Part shown: positions 10,072 through 21,290 of the stretch, piece by piece
Position numbering within the stretch: position 1 is the first letter of the stretch
Layout: each line of letters begins with the position of its first letter
Assembly: GCA_033816765.1 (NCBI GenBank)
Contig: CM066291.1
Coordinates: 2,108,001 to 2,172,000 of the forward strand
Origin: Nothopassalora personata
Lineage: Eukaryota; Ascomycota; Dothideomycetes; Mycosphaerellales; Mycosphaerellaceae
Direction: 5' to 3'
DNA: 64,000 bases
Made by a program: the position numbers and the translations under genes
Notes under the pieces: generated by a model
Seen by the model: only the letters and a program-made list of their open reading frames with translations
Told to the model about the DNA's origin: nothing
Database searches by the model: none

Positions 10072-12105
10072 CTAGGCTTCCCCCGACGGCGAAGCCTCCA
10101 GCTCAATCAGGTCCTCGACTTGCATGGAAGAGTTCTTCGTAGTGTTGGTGGTGTTGTTACCACCAGACTTCTTGAACTTCTTGAATGGACACTTTGGAAC
10201 CCAAGGTCCCTTGTGGTCGGTGCTCTTGCATGCGTAACAGAACACGTCTTCTTTTGGGCGGTTCACGTCCTCCTTCGTGAGGTTGCGGAAGATCACGCCC
10301 TCCTTCTTGGCAGCTTCAAGATCATATTCGCTGCGGATCTTGTCATTGTGGTGGATGTGCTTAGGCTTGCCATCTCCGCCTCCACGACGGTCAGCGCCAC
10401 TTCCACCACCAGGAGCACCGCCTCCATTGCGGTTGTTGTTGTTGCCGCCGGGACCTTGAGCGTCGTTCAGGCGCAACTCGGCGTCTCGCAGATAGCGCTG
10501 CATAGCCGTCAGGTCGGTGAATTCTTCGCGGTAAGCGAGCGCTGTCTTTAGCGATTTGTTGAGCTTGTCTGCCATGTCCTCACAGAGCTCTTCATCTGTC
10601 TTGCTGAGGTACATGCCGTGTTCCAGGAATTCTGCGCAGAAGTCGTCGAAACCGCGGTTGTTCTGGTAGCAGTTCTGGTACGCCTTCCGATGCTTCTTCA
10701 TCTCATGATGTTCTCCGAACGAGTCGTTCAACACTGCCATGAGGTCCTTCCAGGTAACCCCAGGCTTTCTCTTGTGAGGTCGCAATCGGGCGTTGGCATT
10801 GCCAACCACGAATGAGCTGAACACGGTCAGGCAAGCTGAGGGCAACCGGCCACAGACTTCCTCCATCTCCATGTATCCCTCCATCTTCTCCTTCCATTCT
10901 TGGAAGTTCAGTTCGTCCTTCAGGCCAGGTGTGCCTGCTGAGAAGGTCGGAATCTTTCTCGAATCAATGGGGTTGCGTAATCCCCCGCCATGCTGCTGTG
11001 CTGTAGGGACGGACACCACTGTCGAGGCGTCGTCATCGCCACCATTCACAGTGGAGCTTGTCTTAGGCTTGGGTGTCGGAAGCTCGACGCCCGGATCATC
11101 ACCGTCAAGCAGCAGCTCGAGTGCTGACTTCTGACGTGCTGGCTTCGGTGGCGGTATGGGCTCCTTGGGCTTCAGAGCTGCAATCTGCTCATCACGCTCC
11201 TTCACCTGCGCCTGCAGGGAGGTGATCTTGACTGCACCGCGCTCGTTTACACTCTGCAACGTGGCCAGCTCTGTCCGCGACTCCTCCAACTCACCAACCA
11301 GGTCCGTGTTGCGTGCACGTAGGTTCTGAATCTCGGTAGCTGCCTTAATCTCCAGTGCTTTCAATCTAGTCACCTCTTTCGCTGTTTCTTGGTCATCGTC
11401 ACCTAACGCGTTCAAGGTCTCCTGTAACGTCTGCAGTTCGTCCTTGACCCGGTTGTTCTCTGCCTGTAGCCGCTTCTTCTGATCGGCTAGGTGTTCTGCT
11501 CGTGCTTTCAGCCCGAGGAAGGAGATGCGATACTCGTCGAGTACGTCAAGCCAAGCGTCTGGGTTCTTCCGGACGGCTCGCTCGAGTTCCTCGGCGGTAA
11601 CTACTTGAAACTCGGAGGGGATGTACCGGGCTCTGTATTCCAGCTCTTCACCCTCATGTCGGTCAATGGGTATCGCGTGCCGGAAGCTGAGGTTGTCCTC
11701 CTTGCGGGCGCGAGTTCCCTGGGCCAGCGTGTCCTCGCCTCCAATTGCGAGTCGCAGGTCCTTCTCAGTTTGACGACGGTTGTATTCTGCCTGCAGACGC
11801 TCCTGGTGCTGCTGCTGTTGTACCCGCCGACGCTCCTCTTGCTGACGAGCCTGCTCAGCACCATCTCGACCCTGAGTCTCGTCTTGTGTCTCTTGCGCCA
11901 TCTTGCGCAGTCGTTCTACACCCTGGGTGTCGTCGAAATCCGGATTCCACTCTGACTCGTCTTCCACCTCACGTTGTCCTTCGGTTAGTGTGCCGTTCTG
12001 TCGTTGGCGCGCGTCGCGGAGGAACTTCTTCGTGAGTGGGTTAAGGTTCAGGTTGGGAATGAATGAGGATTCGTCTGCTCCGAGTGTCGTCTGGTTTGCG
12101 GCCAT
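10072..12105 (-). CDS. gag: RE-E Gag with long coiled coil and CCHC-like zinc knuckle
   Basis: 677 codons from the ATG at 12105 (the frame is open further, from a GTG at 12141, but ATG fits better). The N-terminal half is acidic and Gln/Arg/Glu-rich, then a heptad-type coiled coil runs about residues 190-310. A capsid-like region (about 380-540) follows, then a Gly/Asn-rich linker and a knuckle near residue 623: CYACKSTDHKGPWVPKC, i.e. C-x2-C-x4-H-x7-C, with a longer last spacing than the retroviral C-x2-C-x4-H-x4-C. Role by family: forms the virus-like particle and packages element RNA. A mutated coiled-coil Gag of similar layout is seen in RE-A (24.9-22.9 kb). No signal peptide or membrane segment. 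Confidence 0.9.
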   Translation of the reverse strand: MAANQTTLGADESSFIPNLNLNPLTKKFLRDARQRQNGTLTEGQREVEDESEWNPDFDDTQGVERLRKMAQETQDETQGRDGAEQARQQEERRRVQQQQHQERLQAEYNRRQTEKDLRLAIGGEDTLAQGTRARKEDNLSFRHAIPIDRHEGEELEYRARYIPSEFQVVTAEELERAVRKNPDAWLDVLDEYRISFLGLKARAEHLADQKKRLQAENNRVKDELQTLQETLNALGDDDQETAKEVTRLKALEIKAATEIQNLRARNTDLVGELEESRTELATLQSVNERGAVKITSLQAQVKERDEQIAALKPKEPIPPPKPARQKSALELLLDGDDPGVELPTPKPKTSSTVNGGDDDASTVVSVPTAQQHGGGLRNPIDSRKIPTFSAGTPGLKDELNFQEWKEKMEGYMEMEEVCGRLPSACLTVFSSFVVGNANARLRPHKRKPGVTWKDLMAVLNDSFGEHHEMKKHRKAYQNCYQNNRGFDDFCAEFLEHGMYLSKTDEELCEDMADKLNKSLKTALAYREEFTDLTAMQRYLRDAELRLNDAQGPGGNNNNRNGGGAPGGGSGADRRGGGDGKPKHIHHNDKIRSEYDLEAAKKEGVIFRNLTKEDVNRPKEDVFCYACKSTDHKGPWVPKCPFKKFKKSGGNNTTNTTKNSSMQVEDLIELEASPSGEA

Positions 12106-12176
12106 TCGGACTCGGTGTCGCACGCGCGTTTCTGTGCACACGTGGTCGGGGTGATCGCTTGCGGCGATCGAGGGTG

Positions 12177-12186
12177 GTAGAACTTA
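12177..12186 (-). other. Putative self-priming primer binding site of RE-E
   Basis: In element sense TAAGTTCTAC starts one base after the 5' LTR. It does not begin with TGG, so it does not match the CCA end of a tRNA. It is instead perfectly complementary over 10 bases to GTAGAACTTA inside the LTR (12251-12242), which would be the start of the transcript. This is the arrangement known for Tf1/sushi-type self-primed elements. Confidence 0.65.
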
Positions 12187-12187
12187 A

Positions 12188-12377
12188 TGACACGGACAAG
12201 ACAGCAACAGGGCGCAAACGTGTATTAGCCTTAGTATCGAGTAAGTTCTACGAAGAAGAGAAGTAAGAAGTCGCGAGAAGCGCGTGATAAGATCGGGCCC
12301 GAATCTAGGGTCCGGGCGCGCTAGGGCGCGAGGTCACGTGACACCGAAGTGCGTCTGTGCAAAGGTAAACCGTGACA
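12188..12377 (-). repeat. 5' LTR of RE-E
   Basis: 190 bp, identical by eye to 5517-5706, followed by the duplicated TCTAC (12378-12382). If the transcript starts at 12251 as the primer-site pairing suggests, U3 is about 126 bp and R-U5 about 64 bp. It carries an E-box palindrome GTCACGTGAC within U3. Confidence 0.95.
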
Positions 12378-12382
12378 TCTAC

Positions 12383-13900
12383 ATGCTCCCTCTACTCGAA
12401 GAACATTATAGGCCGATCGAGTTTAATAACTAGTATAAGATTCCCGCACTACGTAAGTAATAGATAGGTAGAGACTACACTAGGGTAACTAAGGTCACGC
12501 CTCCTAATTATTCTAAGCCCCCTCCTAACTTTAGGCATTTAATAGAGTATAGCCCTTAGGACGCACGGTCTAGCTAAACGGAGAAGGCTACTAGTATATA
12601 TTAGGTCTTATTCGGAGAAAGTGAAGTGGAGTAGGCTATCGACTTAGGCGAACTTAACGAGGTATCTACCTATCCTATGTAGTCTAATAAAGTGAAAGGG
12701 AAGGTACCCGTAGGCATTCTAAAGAATCCGTACCCGAGGACTCGGTCCTTAGCCTAGGATCTACGAGCCCGAGCTAAGGCTACTAAGAAAGTTCGCCTAC
12801 AATTAGAATAGGAGATCCGGTAAGCTAAGATTAACTAGTAGGAGGTTAAAATGATTAACGAAGTTAGTGCTTAAATAAGCGAAACTCAATTATTAGCTAA
12901 ATCCGGGGTAACCCTAGGAAGGGGAAATGATGCCTAAGTAAATAGATTAGGGAACGATACTAATAAAGGACTGCCTAAGGATATACCTATTAGTCCCGTG
13001 AACGCCCCCTTCGCATAAAGGAAGCGTATATAGAATGCTAAGACTATAAGGATTAATAACTACGTCCGACAATATAGTTTAGCTAGTAATGGCCCGGTTA
13101 TAAAGGAAGAGGGTATTATCAACTAGATTAATTAGATCCTCTAGACAACGTTTCCTAATGTGAACGCCTAGGATTAGTTTCGATATAGTCGCTAGTTCGA
13201 GGCTACCCTCTTCGGTTGCGTTACTAACACCCCCGCTCTTTAGGAGAAGCTCGCTACAGTACGACGCCTTATAGGAAAGGACCCTAAGGTTCGTACTAGA
13301 CAAGTAGTTACCTATAAAGATGAACCTAAGTATAATAAGGAGGTCTTCCGCAAAGATAGTTAGGTCTAGTATGTCGGAGTGTATTTAACTATACTTTACT
13401 CTAAAGGTGCGGTCCCTACTACTAAGCTTTATAAGGACGTTAAGAAAATCGGGCTCTCTAGTATCCTTAACAACTTTGCTATGGTCCCTAGTCCTTAGGT
13501 AGTAGCGGAGTTTAGGATAAATAAGAACTAGATTAGGTGCCTAATTAATAAGGGTTCCGAGGTGAATATTATCGGCTAGAGGAACGCTTATAGGTTTAGG
13601 TTACTAGTAATGTCGAGTGCTTAGCTTACCTTTCGAGGTGCTAGAGGGCGGGCCTAGTTTAAAGGTGTCGTAGGCAATTTAGATGTTTAGGTGTTTAGGG
13701 TTCACTACTAGGTGGACATGTTCATCTCCTCGGATCTAAACTTACTAACAATCCTAGGACGTCCGTAGGCCCGTAAGGTACGACTTACTGCCCGTAACTG
13801 CGATAATGGTTTATAGGAGGGGACTATTACTAGCCATAAAGGTAAAAGTGTTATGTTTACTACCCTAGTTAGCTCGGATAGGTATAAGACCCTTTAAGAA
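12383..13900 (+). pseudogene. RE-B gag end and protease remnant
   Basis: Continuation of RE-B after the RE-E insertion. No frame is long; the best signal is an aspartic protease-like stretch near 13530-13720 (Cys-Leu-Ile then Asn-Lys-Gly-Ser-Glu in place of an Asp-Ser-Gly-type motif, with Gly-Arg-Pro-like end near 13765). RIP-type stops are frequent. Assignment of exact ends is not possible from the sequence alone. Confidence 0.55.
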
Positions 13901-14027
13901 CTATTAAAAGCGTCGGGAAATGGAAGGGTAGGTTAAGTTACGGCGCTTAACCTACCGACTTACTAAAGCCGGATTTAATAAAATTAGTAAGGTTCTTGCA
14001 CTATCTCGGAGGAACCTTAGACTTTGA

Positions 14028-14052
14028 TTTACCGGTCCCGGGACCAGTAAAT
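14028..14052. repeat. Palindrome copy 2 in RE-B (near-perfect)
   Basis: TTTACCGGTCCCGGGACCAGTAAAT, one mismatch from the perfect palindrome at 17890-17915. It lies between the protease remnant and the RT frame. A 20-bp unit (gacacgacgtatctatagRa) is repeated twice just after it, at 14083-14102 and 14104-14123. Confidence 0.8.
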
Positions 14053-14355
14053 AGCTATAGTAAGGAAAATGGATACTACTACGACACGACGTATCTATAG
14101 GAAGACACGACGTATCTATAGAAACCCGGTAAGGCTCTAACGCCTAGTAACCATTTAGCTCACTTATTAGGATTGCTTAGGACTGCTAGAGCAAAGGAAC
14201 GAGTTGCAGAAATTGGAATAGGCGTGTTTAAGGGAGATTCTATTACTAACGTTTATTTAGTTTAAGGGGATTAGCCTTCCGGGATCCTAAGGTAATCTAC
14301 ATTAAATGCTTAGGCACGGAAGTAATAGGTAGGCTAACATATAGCTAATATTAGG

Positions 14356-17300
14356 ATGCCGCAGGTCTTTACGATGTATAAGCGTAAGGCGGATAAGAAG
14401 AAGCTAGTAGACGTAAGCGTTTACGAACGCCTAGAATTACGAGTTAAGGGAGATATAGAATGGAAGCGTAGGGTACTATACCTAGAATCTAAGATACCTA
14501 AAGGACAAGGTCCGTTCGATAGGAAGTACTTAACTAAGAAATTCTCAAGTATTAAGCGAGGTAGCCGGATTACGCTAGAACGACTTACCTTAATTAAGGT
14601 TAGTATTAAGCTATTGCTAATGGAAAGGGCCTTATTCGATAAGATGCTCTACAACCGGGAGGTAGTCCTTACTTAGGATTTCAGTTACATAAGGCAAATT
14701 AGGTACGACGTTATACTACCTTAGAAGATTAACACGGTCCCTTATAGGCTATAGTAGGCACGTCCTATCCGATTGCACCTAAGTCTTAGGGCGATCGTTA
14801 AACGCATAATTAGAGCCCGGATTAAGAATAACATCCTAGAATACTCATAAGGGGCATATTCTAATAGCTAGTTCCTAGTCGTAAAGAAGATTAATGCCTC
14901 TAGAAGCGATGTGCCATATCGGTTAACTAACTTAGCTATGCTCCTAAATAAGGTTACTATACGCGATGCTAACATTCTACCGGATACGGATAGCTTCTTA
15001 GAGGATTTTGCCGGGTACCGAGTCGCTTCACTTATAGACCTGTTTTTAGGTTATAATTAGATCACTTTAGATAAGTCCTACCGGGACTTAATAGCCTTTA
15101 TAACCCCTCTTAGCCTAGTACGTAACACGACTCTACCTTAAGGAGCTACTAATTCAGTTACTTAGTTCGTACGTACGATAACAAAGATTCTACTTAATTA
15201 TATCTCGCATTAAGCGAAGCCGTTTCTCGATAATATCGGTATTAAGGGACTAACTAAGGATTATAGGAATGTAGAAGTAGAGCCTAGGTTAAGGAAATAG
15301 GTCGTTAAGCACATCGTTTCCCTAGATCTAGTTCTTACTAACCTAGAGAGAGCTAGTGCGGTGGTTACTAGAGGTAAATCCCAATGGTTATATAAAAAGC
15401 TTAAGATTATTAGGTACGTTACTAGCCCGGATAGTCGCTATCCTAACCTAAAGGTTGTAGCTAAGATCCTAGACTAGCCTACGCCTACCTATGTTAAGGA
15501 GGTCCGCACCTATATAGGGCTATATGTGTACTTCCGGATATAGATCCCCTAGTTCGTTATCATCGCTCGACTAATGTATAAGCTACTAAAGAAGGGCGCC
15601 GAGTTCACCTAGACAGAAAATGAGCAGTTCTCGAAAGAAGAGGTTACTAGATATCTTATGTAGGCTCTAGCCTTAGTTACCCTCTACTACTTACCTAGTG
15701 CTAGGTCTATCTTTGTCTTAGTTAATGCTAGCGGCACTAGATAGGGATGTATCGTTTCTTAAGAATTAATAGACAGTACTCGACGGCGTTACCCGGTGCG
15801 GTATAAGAGTGGAATCTAGAACGCGTTAGAATCTAGATATAATACTAGTAAGCGGGAATGCCTTAGGGTTCTTAAGGGGCTTAAGAAGATCTAGAGATAT
15901 ATTACTAGCGTTGATTTTGTCCTTAAGGTTAATACTAAGACACTTATATAGTAGCTTAACCGGCCGGCTTCGGACCTACCTAACTCGGCAATAGCCCGGT
16001 AGGTCGTATAGATTAGGTTATTCACGTTCGAAGTGAAGCACGTTACGGGGACTAGGCACACTAGCCTAGATACCCTGTCTCGTAGGCCCTCTATACCTTA
16101 GGAACCTAGGGAAACTAACGAAGACGATGTCGACCGGATAATTAATAATAAGCTATTTAGGTATCCGGAGCCGGTCGACACCTATCTAGTTGAAATCTAG
16201 AAAACACGACATCTCGGGGACTAATATTCTAAAAGCTCTTAGTAACTTGCTTAGGTTATAGAAACTAGGACCCGGCCCGATAGTATTACCCGTACTAAGT
16301 ACCGGCGACTAGTAAAGAAGAGCGTTAATTTCTTTGTCCGGGACCAATTGCTGTTCTTCTAGAAGCGCCGAGGAGCACCGTTACAACTTGTAATTAACGA
16401 TAATAAGGCTTAGAAGGAGATCGTCATAGAGTGCTATGAGAGACACGGTTACCGTAGCGCTAAGGTCGTGTATAACCTTATTTCCGATCGGTATTACTAG
16501 GACGGGTACTTCGCCGATGTCTCTACGTAGGTTCAAAGTTATGCTCCTTATAGGTTTCGCGAAGGTAACTAGCGCGCTAGTAAGCTCCACTTATCGAGCC
16601 CTTAGGTTATTAGTAAGAAGTGGTACTCGGACCCCGTCTAGGTACATAAAAATAGATACCTCCTAGTTACGCGCGAAGCACTTAGTAACTGGATCGAGGC
16701 TAGAGTAATAAGGGTACCTCCTAGCTCTAAGACGGTTACTAAGTTTCTATACGAAGATGTCTTCTATAGGTACGGCTACTATGCTGAAATTGTGCTTAAT
16801 AACGCTACGGTTTATACGGCTAAGGTTAAGCGGTTGCTCGTAGGACTTAGTGTTCGAAGGATCCGAATATTACCGTACTATCCGTAGTCTAATGCTCTAG
16901 TCGAGGTTAGGCACCGTCCGATTCTTATAGCGTTAGTAAAGCTTATAAGGAACATATACCGCGGATGGGAGCAATAGGTACCCGCTATGTTATAGGCTAA
17001 TAGGACCACGACCTATCGTACTACTAGAATGACGCTAGCTTAGGTCCTATATAGCCATCGCACGATTCTGCCAATTGAGGTTAAGCACCCGAAGTAGGCG
17101 AATTATTAGTAGGGATCGGTAAGAACGACTAAGGACCTGCTTACTATACGTGCGCGTTAATTCTAGGCTCGAGACCTTAGTTTAGAAGAGCTACATACTC
17201 GAAGGAAGCGACTAAGAGAACTTAGTAAGGACTACTTTAATTCTTACCGGAATGTTAACTCTATTAGTTTCTAGAAGGGCAACCTTATTATAAGATTCGA

Positions 17301-17720
17301 CAAGCTATATAAGGATAACTTCTTACGCAAGATCGGTTACCGATAGTAAGGCCTATATCGGGTGTCTAGTGTCTCTAGGGAGTTTAGTACCTATATTCTT
17401 AAGGAACTTAATAGCACGCCGATTAAGGGTGTTTAGGCACGAGAAAACCTTAAGCTAGTTCTAGAGCTTCGCCCGGATGACATAGGAGTACTAGGCCTAG
17501 ATAATAGGATCGATCTCGTAATAGGGGAGGGAGAAGTCGCTAATAGCGTCGCTAATAGCGTCGCTAATAGTGAAGATAGTAGTAATTCGAACGAGATCGA
17601 GCCTATCGCCGACGAAGACGTGCTACCTATAGGAGTTAACGAAAGGGGATCGTATCCTAAACCGGAATCTAAGAAGCTATAGGTTAGGCCTTATAACCTT
17701 TCTATAGCCAAAATTTCACA
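14356..17720 (+). pseudogene. RE-B Pol remnant: RT, RNase H, integrase
   Basis: An ATG-led 106-codon frame opens it (14356-14676). Past the stops the frame continues with an RT fold (about 14.85-15.65 kb), RNase H with the LVNASGTR and LDTLSRRPS regions (about 15.7-16.1 kb), and an integrase region (about 16.3-17.2 kb). Typical RIP stops (TAG from CAG/TGG) interrupt it every 20-60 codons. Order RT-RNase H-integrase places it in Ty3/gypsy. Its sequence is not close to RE-E by eye. Confidence 0.75.
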
Positions 17721-17889
17721 GTTTAGTAGGATCGAGGCTAAGAACTAATTAGTTAGTAATAGCGTACGGAGTTCACTTCTACTAGGTATATGTTGCACAT
17801 GCCCTTTAGTTTATTAAGCCGATTCGGTTATCTAGACTTTACTTTATAGGGTGTTCTTACCTTAGTTAGACCTTAGTTAGTAGAGTTAC

Positions 17890-17915
17890 ATTTACCGGTC
17901 CCGGGACCGGTAAAT
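17890..17915. repeat. Perfect 26-bp palindrome in RE-B
   Basis: The arm ATTTACCGGTCCC is followed at once by its exact reverse complement. The same core occurs in both RE-B LTRs (3558-3571, about 22153-22166) and at 14032-14045. It separates the integrase remnant from the next long ORF. In RNA it would form a 13-bp hairpin with no loop or, more likely, a dimer. Confidence 0.85.
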
Positions 17916-18449
17916 CGGATCACGTAATAGCGTAGCATGCCTCTACCGAATGCTTACCTAGGTAGTTACTAGTACTAGTTTTCGGTTACATGTAGGGTTA
18001 TCGGACCTTTAGTATAACCTTAATAGCACTGCTCTTACTACTTATAAGACCGGTCTCGGCGCTACTACCTTATAACATTATAGGGACATACGCTAAGAGG
18101 CATACTTAAGCGTAGCTCTCTACCTACTACCTCCTCTCTTTTTCTTTAAACACTAATACTATTACTAGAGCTACTAACACATCTATCTACTACTACTACA
18201 TACATTAGACGGTTCTTTAGCCTCTCTCTCTTTACGACCTTAGCCTTCTTTAAAGCCCCTACCCTAATACTAAGCTTTTAAAGCTTACTAACACTCTAGA
18301 GTAGCACCACGAGATAGCTAGCTCTTACGATCTCACTAATAGCAAATCCTAGTTATTATAGCTTTAGCTAGTCTATCGTTACGCCCGGCTAGCTCGAGCA
18401 TAGCGCTTACTAGCACTGTTACTAGGCTTACCCGCCTACCTTAAACCTT

Positions 18450-21290
18450 ATTCGAGTCCCTTCGCCTACCGGACAACGTTAAGTATGTCCTTACTAACAC
18501 GAACACGCCGAAGTCCGCCGCTAATGTTATGTTCCGAGAGCTTAGTCCTTAGAAGCGGGTTAAGGTATTAAAGGACTTCTATAAGGGCTTCGAGAAGGTG
18601 TTCGAAGACTACTCCGTCTAGGTTAACCTGTTTTTCGAGGAAGTTAAGAACGGTATAGGTAAGAGCTACTAGGATGAATTCCTTAGTAATAAGAAGCTCG
18701 ATATCTTATTTCCTATCGTCGGTAAGATTCGTAAGACCGGTTTAGAGATTCGTAACCGAGAGAAGACTCTTCGAGCTACGCTTACCCGCTACTAGCTACA
18801 GTAGATAGATAATAAGATTCTTAATCGACGCGTTATCTCCGAGCTTTGTAGTACTAATAGCGGGCGCCGCTAGTTCACGGCCTTTATTAATAAGTACCTA
18901 GATAATAGTAGGGCTATTAGTAGAATTTAGAGGGCACTAATCTAGCGTATAAGGATCGGCCGTAAGGGCATAGATCGTAAGCAAATTCTAGAGCCTAGTA
19001 ATCTTACCCGGTGCGACAGGGAGGCTAAAGTACGTAGTATTAATCCGCAGTCGGCTAAGAGTAGGGAGATTATTAGAAGACACCGCCTAGCCGTCTATAA
19101 GGATAGCTTTCTATACTTTATAGAGGGTACTATTACTAAGAAGTCCGCGTCCCCGGAGGATAGTATAGCTTAACCTAGACTATCTAGCTAACAATAGCCT
19201 TAGCTACGTTAGCTACCGGGTAGTAAAGGTAAAGGACGTGTAAAGAGTACTACGCTAACTCTACTAGCCTCTACCTAGCCTATAGTCCTATCGAGAGGCG
19301 GTTATAAGTCGAGTCGACTTAAGTAGCTCCGTATAGGCGAGAGCATAGGTGAGGGCATAACTGCGCCTACTCGATCCTTACCTAACCGAACGCTAGATAG
19401 CGCACCTATACGCGAAGGCAGTTCGCTAGGTACACCGGTTAGTACCCTACGATCCACTCCGGCCCTAACTAAGAATAGTAATCCGATACTTACTATGTTA
19501 CCTTCGGCTATAATTAGGGATGTATTAGTCTTTAAGGATTAGATCCTATAAGAAGACGAGGCCCTCCGGATTAAGCGCGCTAACTGCACCTACAATGAGC
19601 GGTACTATAGCATTAAGTTTAGAAACTCGATTAATGTAGATAGTATTAACTAGCTACCTAAGCATCGGATGCCGGGCCTTAAGATGCTCGAATATGCTAT
19701 CTCGGACGTTCTTAAGAGGGATAGTAAGGTTAGCGCTATAATGTGCGATTAGTATATTCGAGATTTCTACTATAAGGCCCTCTACTTCGTTACGAATCCC
19801 GGTATTACTACTAATACCCTATGTAAGCGCGCGCTTAAGGTCTAAGACTAGCTCTTTAAAGGTAAGAGTTTTTCAGCTATTAAGGTAAAGAATGGGTCGT
19901 AGTTTCGCCCTAATAAGCGTAGTTAGAAGACTGTTAACCCGCTTAGCTACCTCTGTGTTCGAGGTAAAGTCGGTACTACGAGTAGCATCGTTACGTATAC
20001 TAACTATAACTAGATCCTCGACAAATTCGGCATTAATAAAGCTAACTAAGCCGATCTTAATAGTACCGGTACCTACATTAATAGTAACATGCTATACTAG
20101 TACAATAACGCTAAACTGGTACCGCGGGTTAAATTAGTTAGAGAAATGATAAGTCGAGAATTCGACGTGTACCGATAGTACCTACGAGAATTAAATAAGG
20201 TTAGTAACGGCGGCGTCTACTAGAACATGTAGTATTCTCTAAGCTAATAGATTATGCGACAAGACCCCGGGCTATAGCTCTTATAAGTAGCGCTACACCC
20301 TTAACACTACACTCGGTTCATCTCCTTCCCTAGGCCTACGATTTTTAGCTTTAATAGGGCTTATTAGGGGGGTGACGCGAACACTATAGTGTAGTATACT
20401 AGGGTCGACTTAAACCTCGAAATTGAAAACTACTAGACTAATAACCGGCTTAACATACTATACTCTCTTAACTTAGAGGGCACTAGTGGGCCGGAGGTTT
20501 TACACGGTTTTTATAAGAAAGGGAATGCTAGAGAGTTTATCTAGTAGTGCTAGATTAACGACTGTATAGAAGACGGCCGATTTAAGCGTTTCTTCTCGGT
20601 TAGGGTCTAGAATTACCTAAGTAAGAATAGTATTAGCTGGTTTAGAGAGGACCTAAGCGCTAGGCAAATACGGGTAACTACTATAGGCGTCCTAATAAGG
20701 TAGGCCGCACATAAGAAGACGCTACATTAGATTAACCCTTACTTTATCGAGATCCGCGACGACGACTATCTTAAACTCTAGAGAAGCTAGAGTATACACT
20801 AGGTAATGGACCTCTATCGTAACTTTAAGACGCTAAGTAAGAGCGCTATAGGGTTTGAGTATCGACGCCTAGTACCCGGCCATCCTTTTCCTACGGCCGT
20901 ACACCTTAGTAGCATTAGCCCTCTGTCCAATGCCCTAGCGGGTTTAAAGTCTTAGAACGATAACGAAGTCATCCTTAATGCTAGGAGGTAGCTTAATGCT
21001 ACGGTCCGCCTAGACTCGGAGCTCTTCTATAAGAAGATGCATAATTGGCGCGTCCGAGCTATAAAATTAATAGATAAGTAGCTTAGCTTAGTTACTACTC
21101 TCGAGTAGATGTGCTTTATAAGCGAAGGGCGTAATAAGAGCTTCTTCCGCAACTACTATAGGAACTTTACTAGCTAGTTACTTAGGGACGCGTCTAGTAA
21201 GACTAGTGTTAGCTACGACAACGAGTAGGTCTAGATAAAGGAGTTGTATGAGACTAAGTAGAACTGAGTAGTTAGTGCGGGTCTATAGGC
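18450..21290 (+). pseudogene. RE-B ORF3: long former coding region of unknown function
   Basis: Downstream of integrase and before the 3' LTR, one plus-strand frame reads as a plausible protein for about 900 codons if RIP-type stops are ignored. It is rich in Lys, Arg, Ser and Asn, with short segments such as KVLKDFYKGFEKVFEDYS near 18.57 kb and DLYRNFKTLSKSAIGFEYRR near 20.82 kb. I do not recognise a domain. There is no obvious envelope-like membrane anchor. An extra ORF in this place is unusual for fungal Ty3 elements. It could be an accessory gene of RE-B or part of another element inserted before the RIP. Confidence 0.5.

Larger units (their letters stand above)
5517..12377 (-). mobile_element. 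RE-E: intact chromovirus (Ty3/gypsy), 6861 bp
   Basis: Complete element: 190-bp LTRs at both ends that I read as identical, target duplications, polypurine tract, primer site, an uninterrupted gag (677 codons from ATG) and an uninterrupted pol (1361 codons) ending in a chromodomain. Base use is normal for a gene (CpA and TpG present), in sharp contrast to the RIP-mutated RE-B into which it is inserted. This implies insertion after the RIP of its host and very recent transposition, since the LTRs have not diverged. Chromodomain integrases are thought to steer such elements to heterochromatin, which fits its landing inside a repeat island. One possible defect is the protease motif (see pol). 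Confidence 0.95.
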
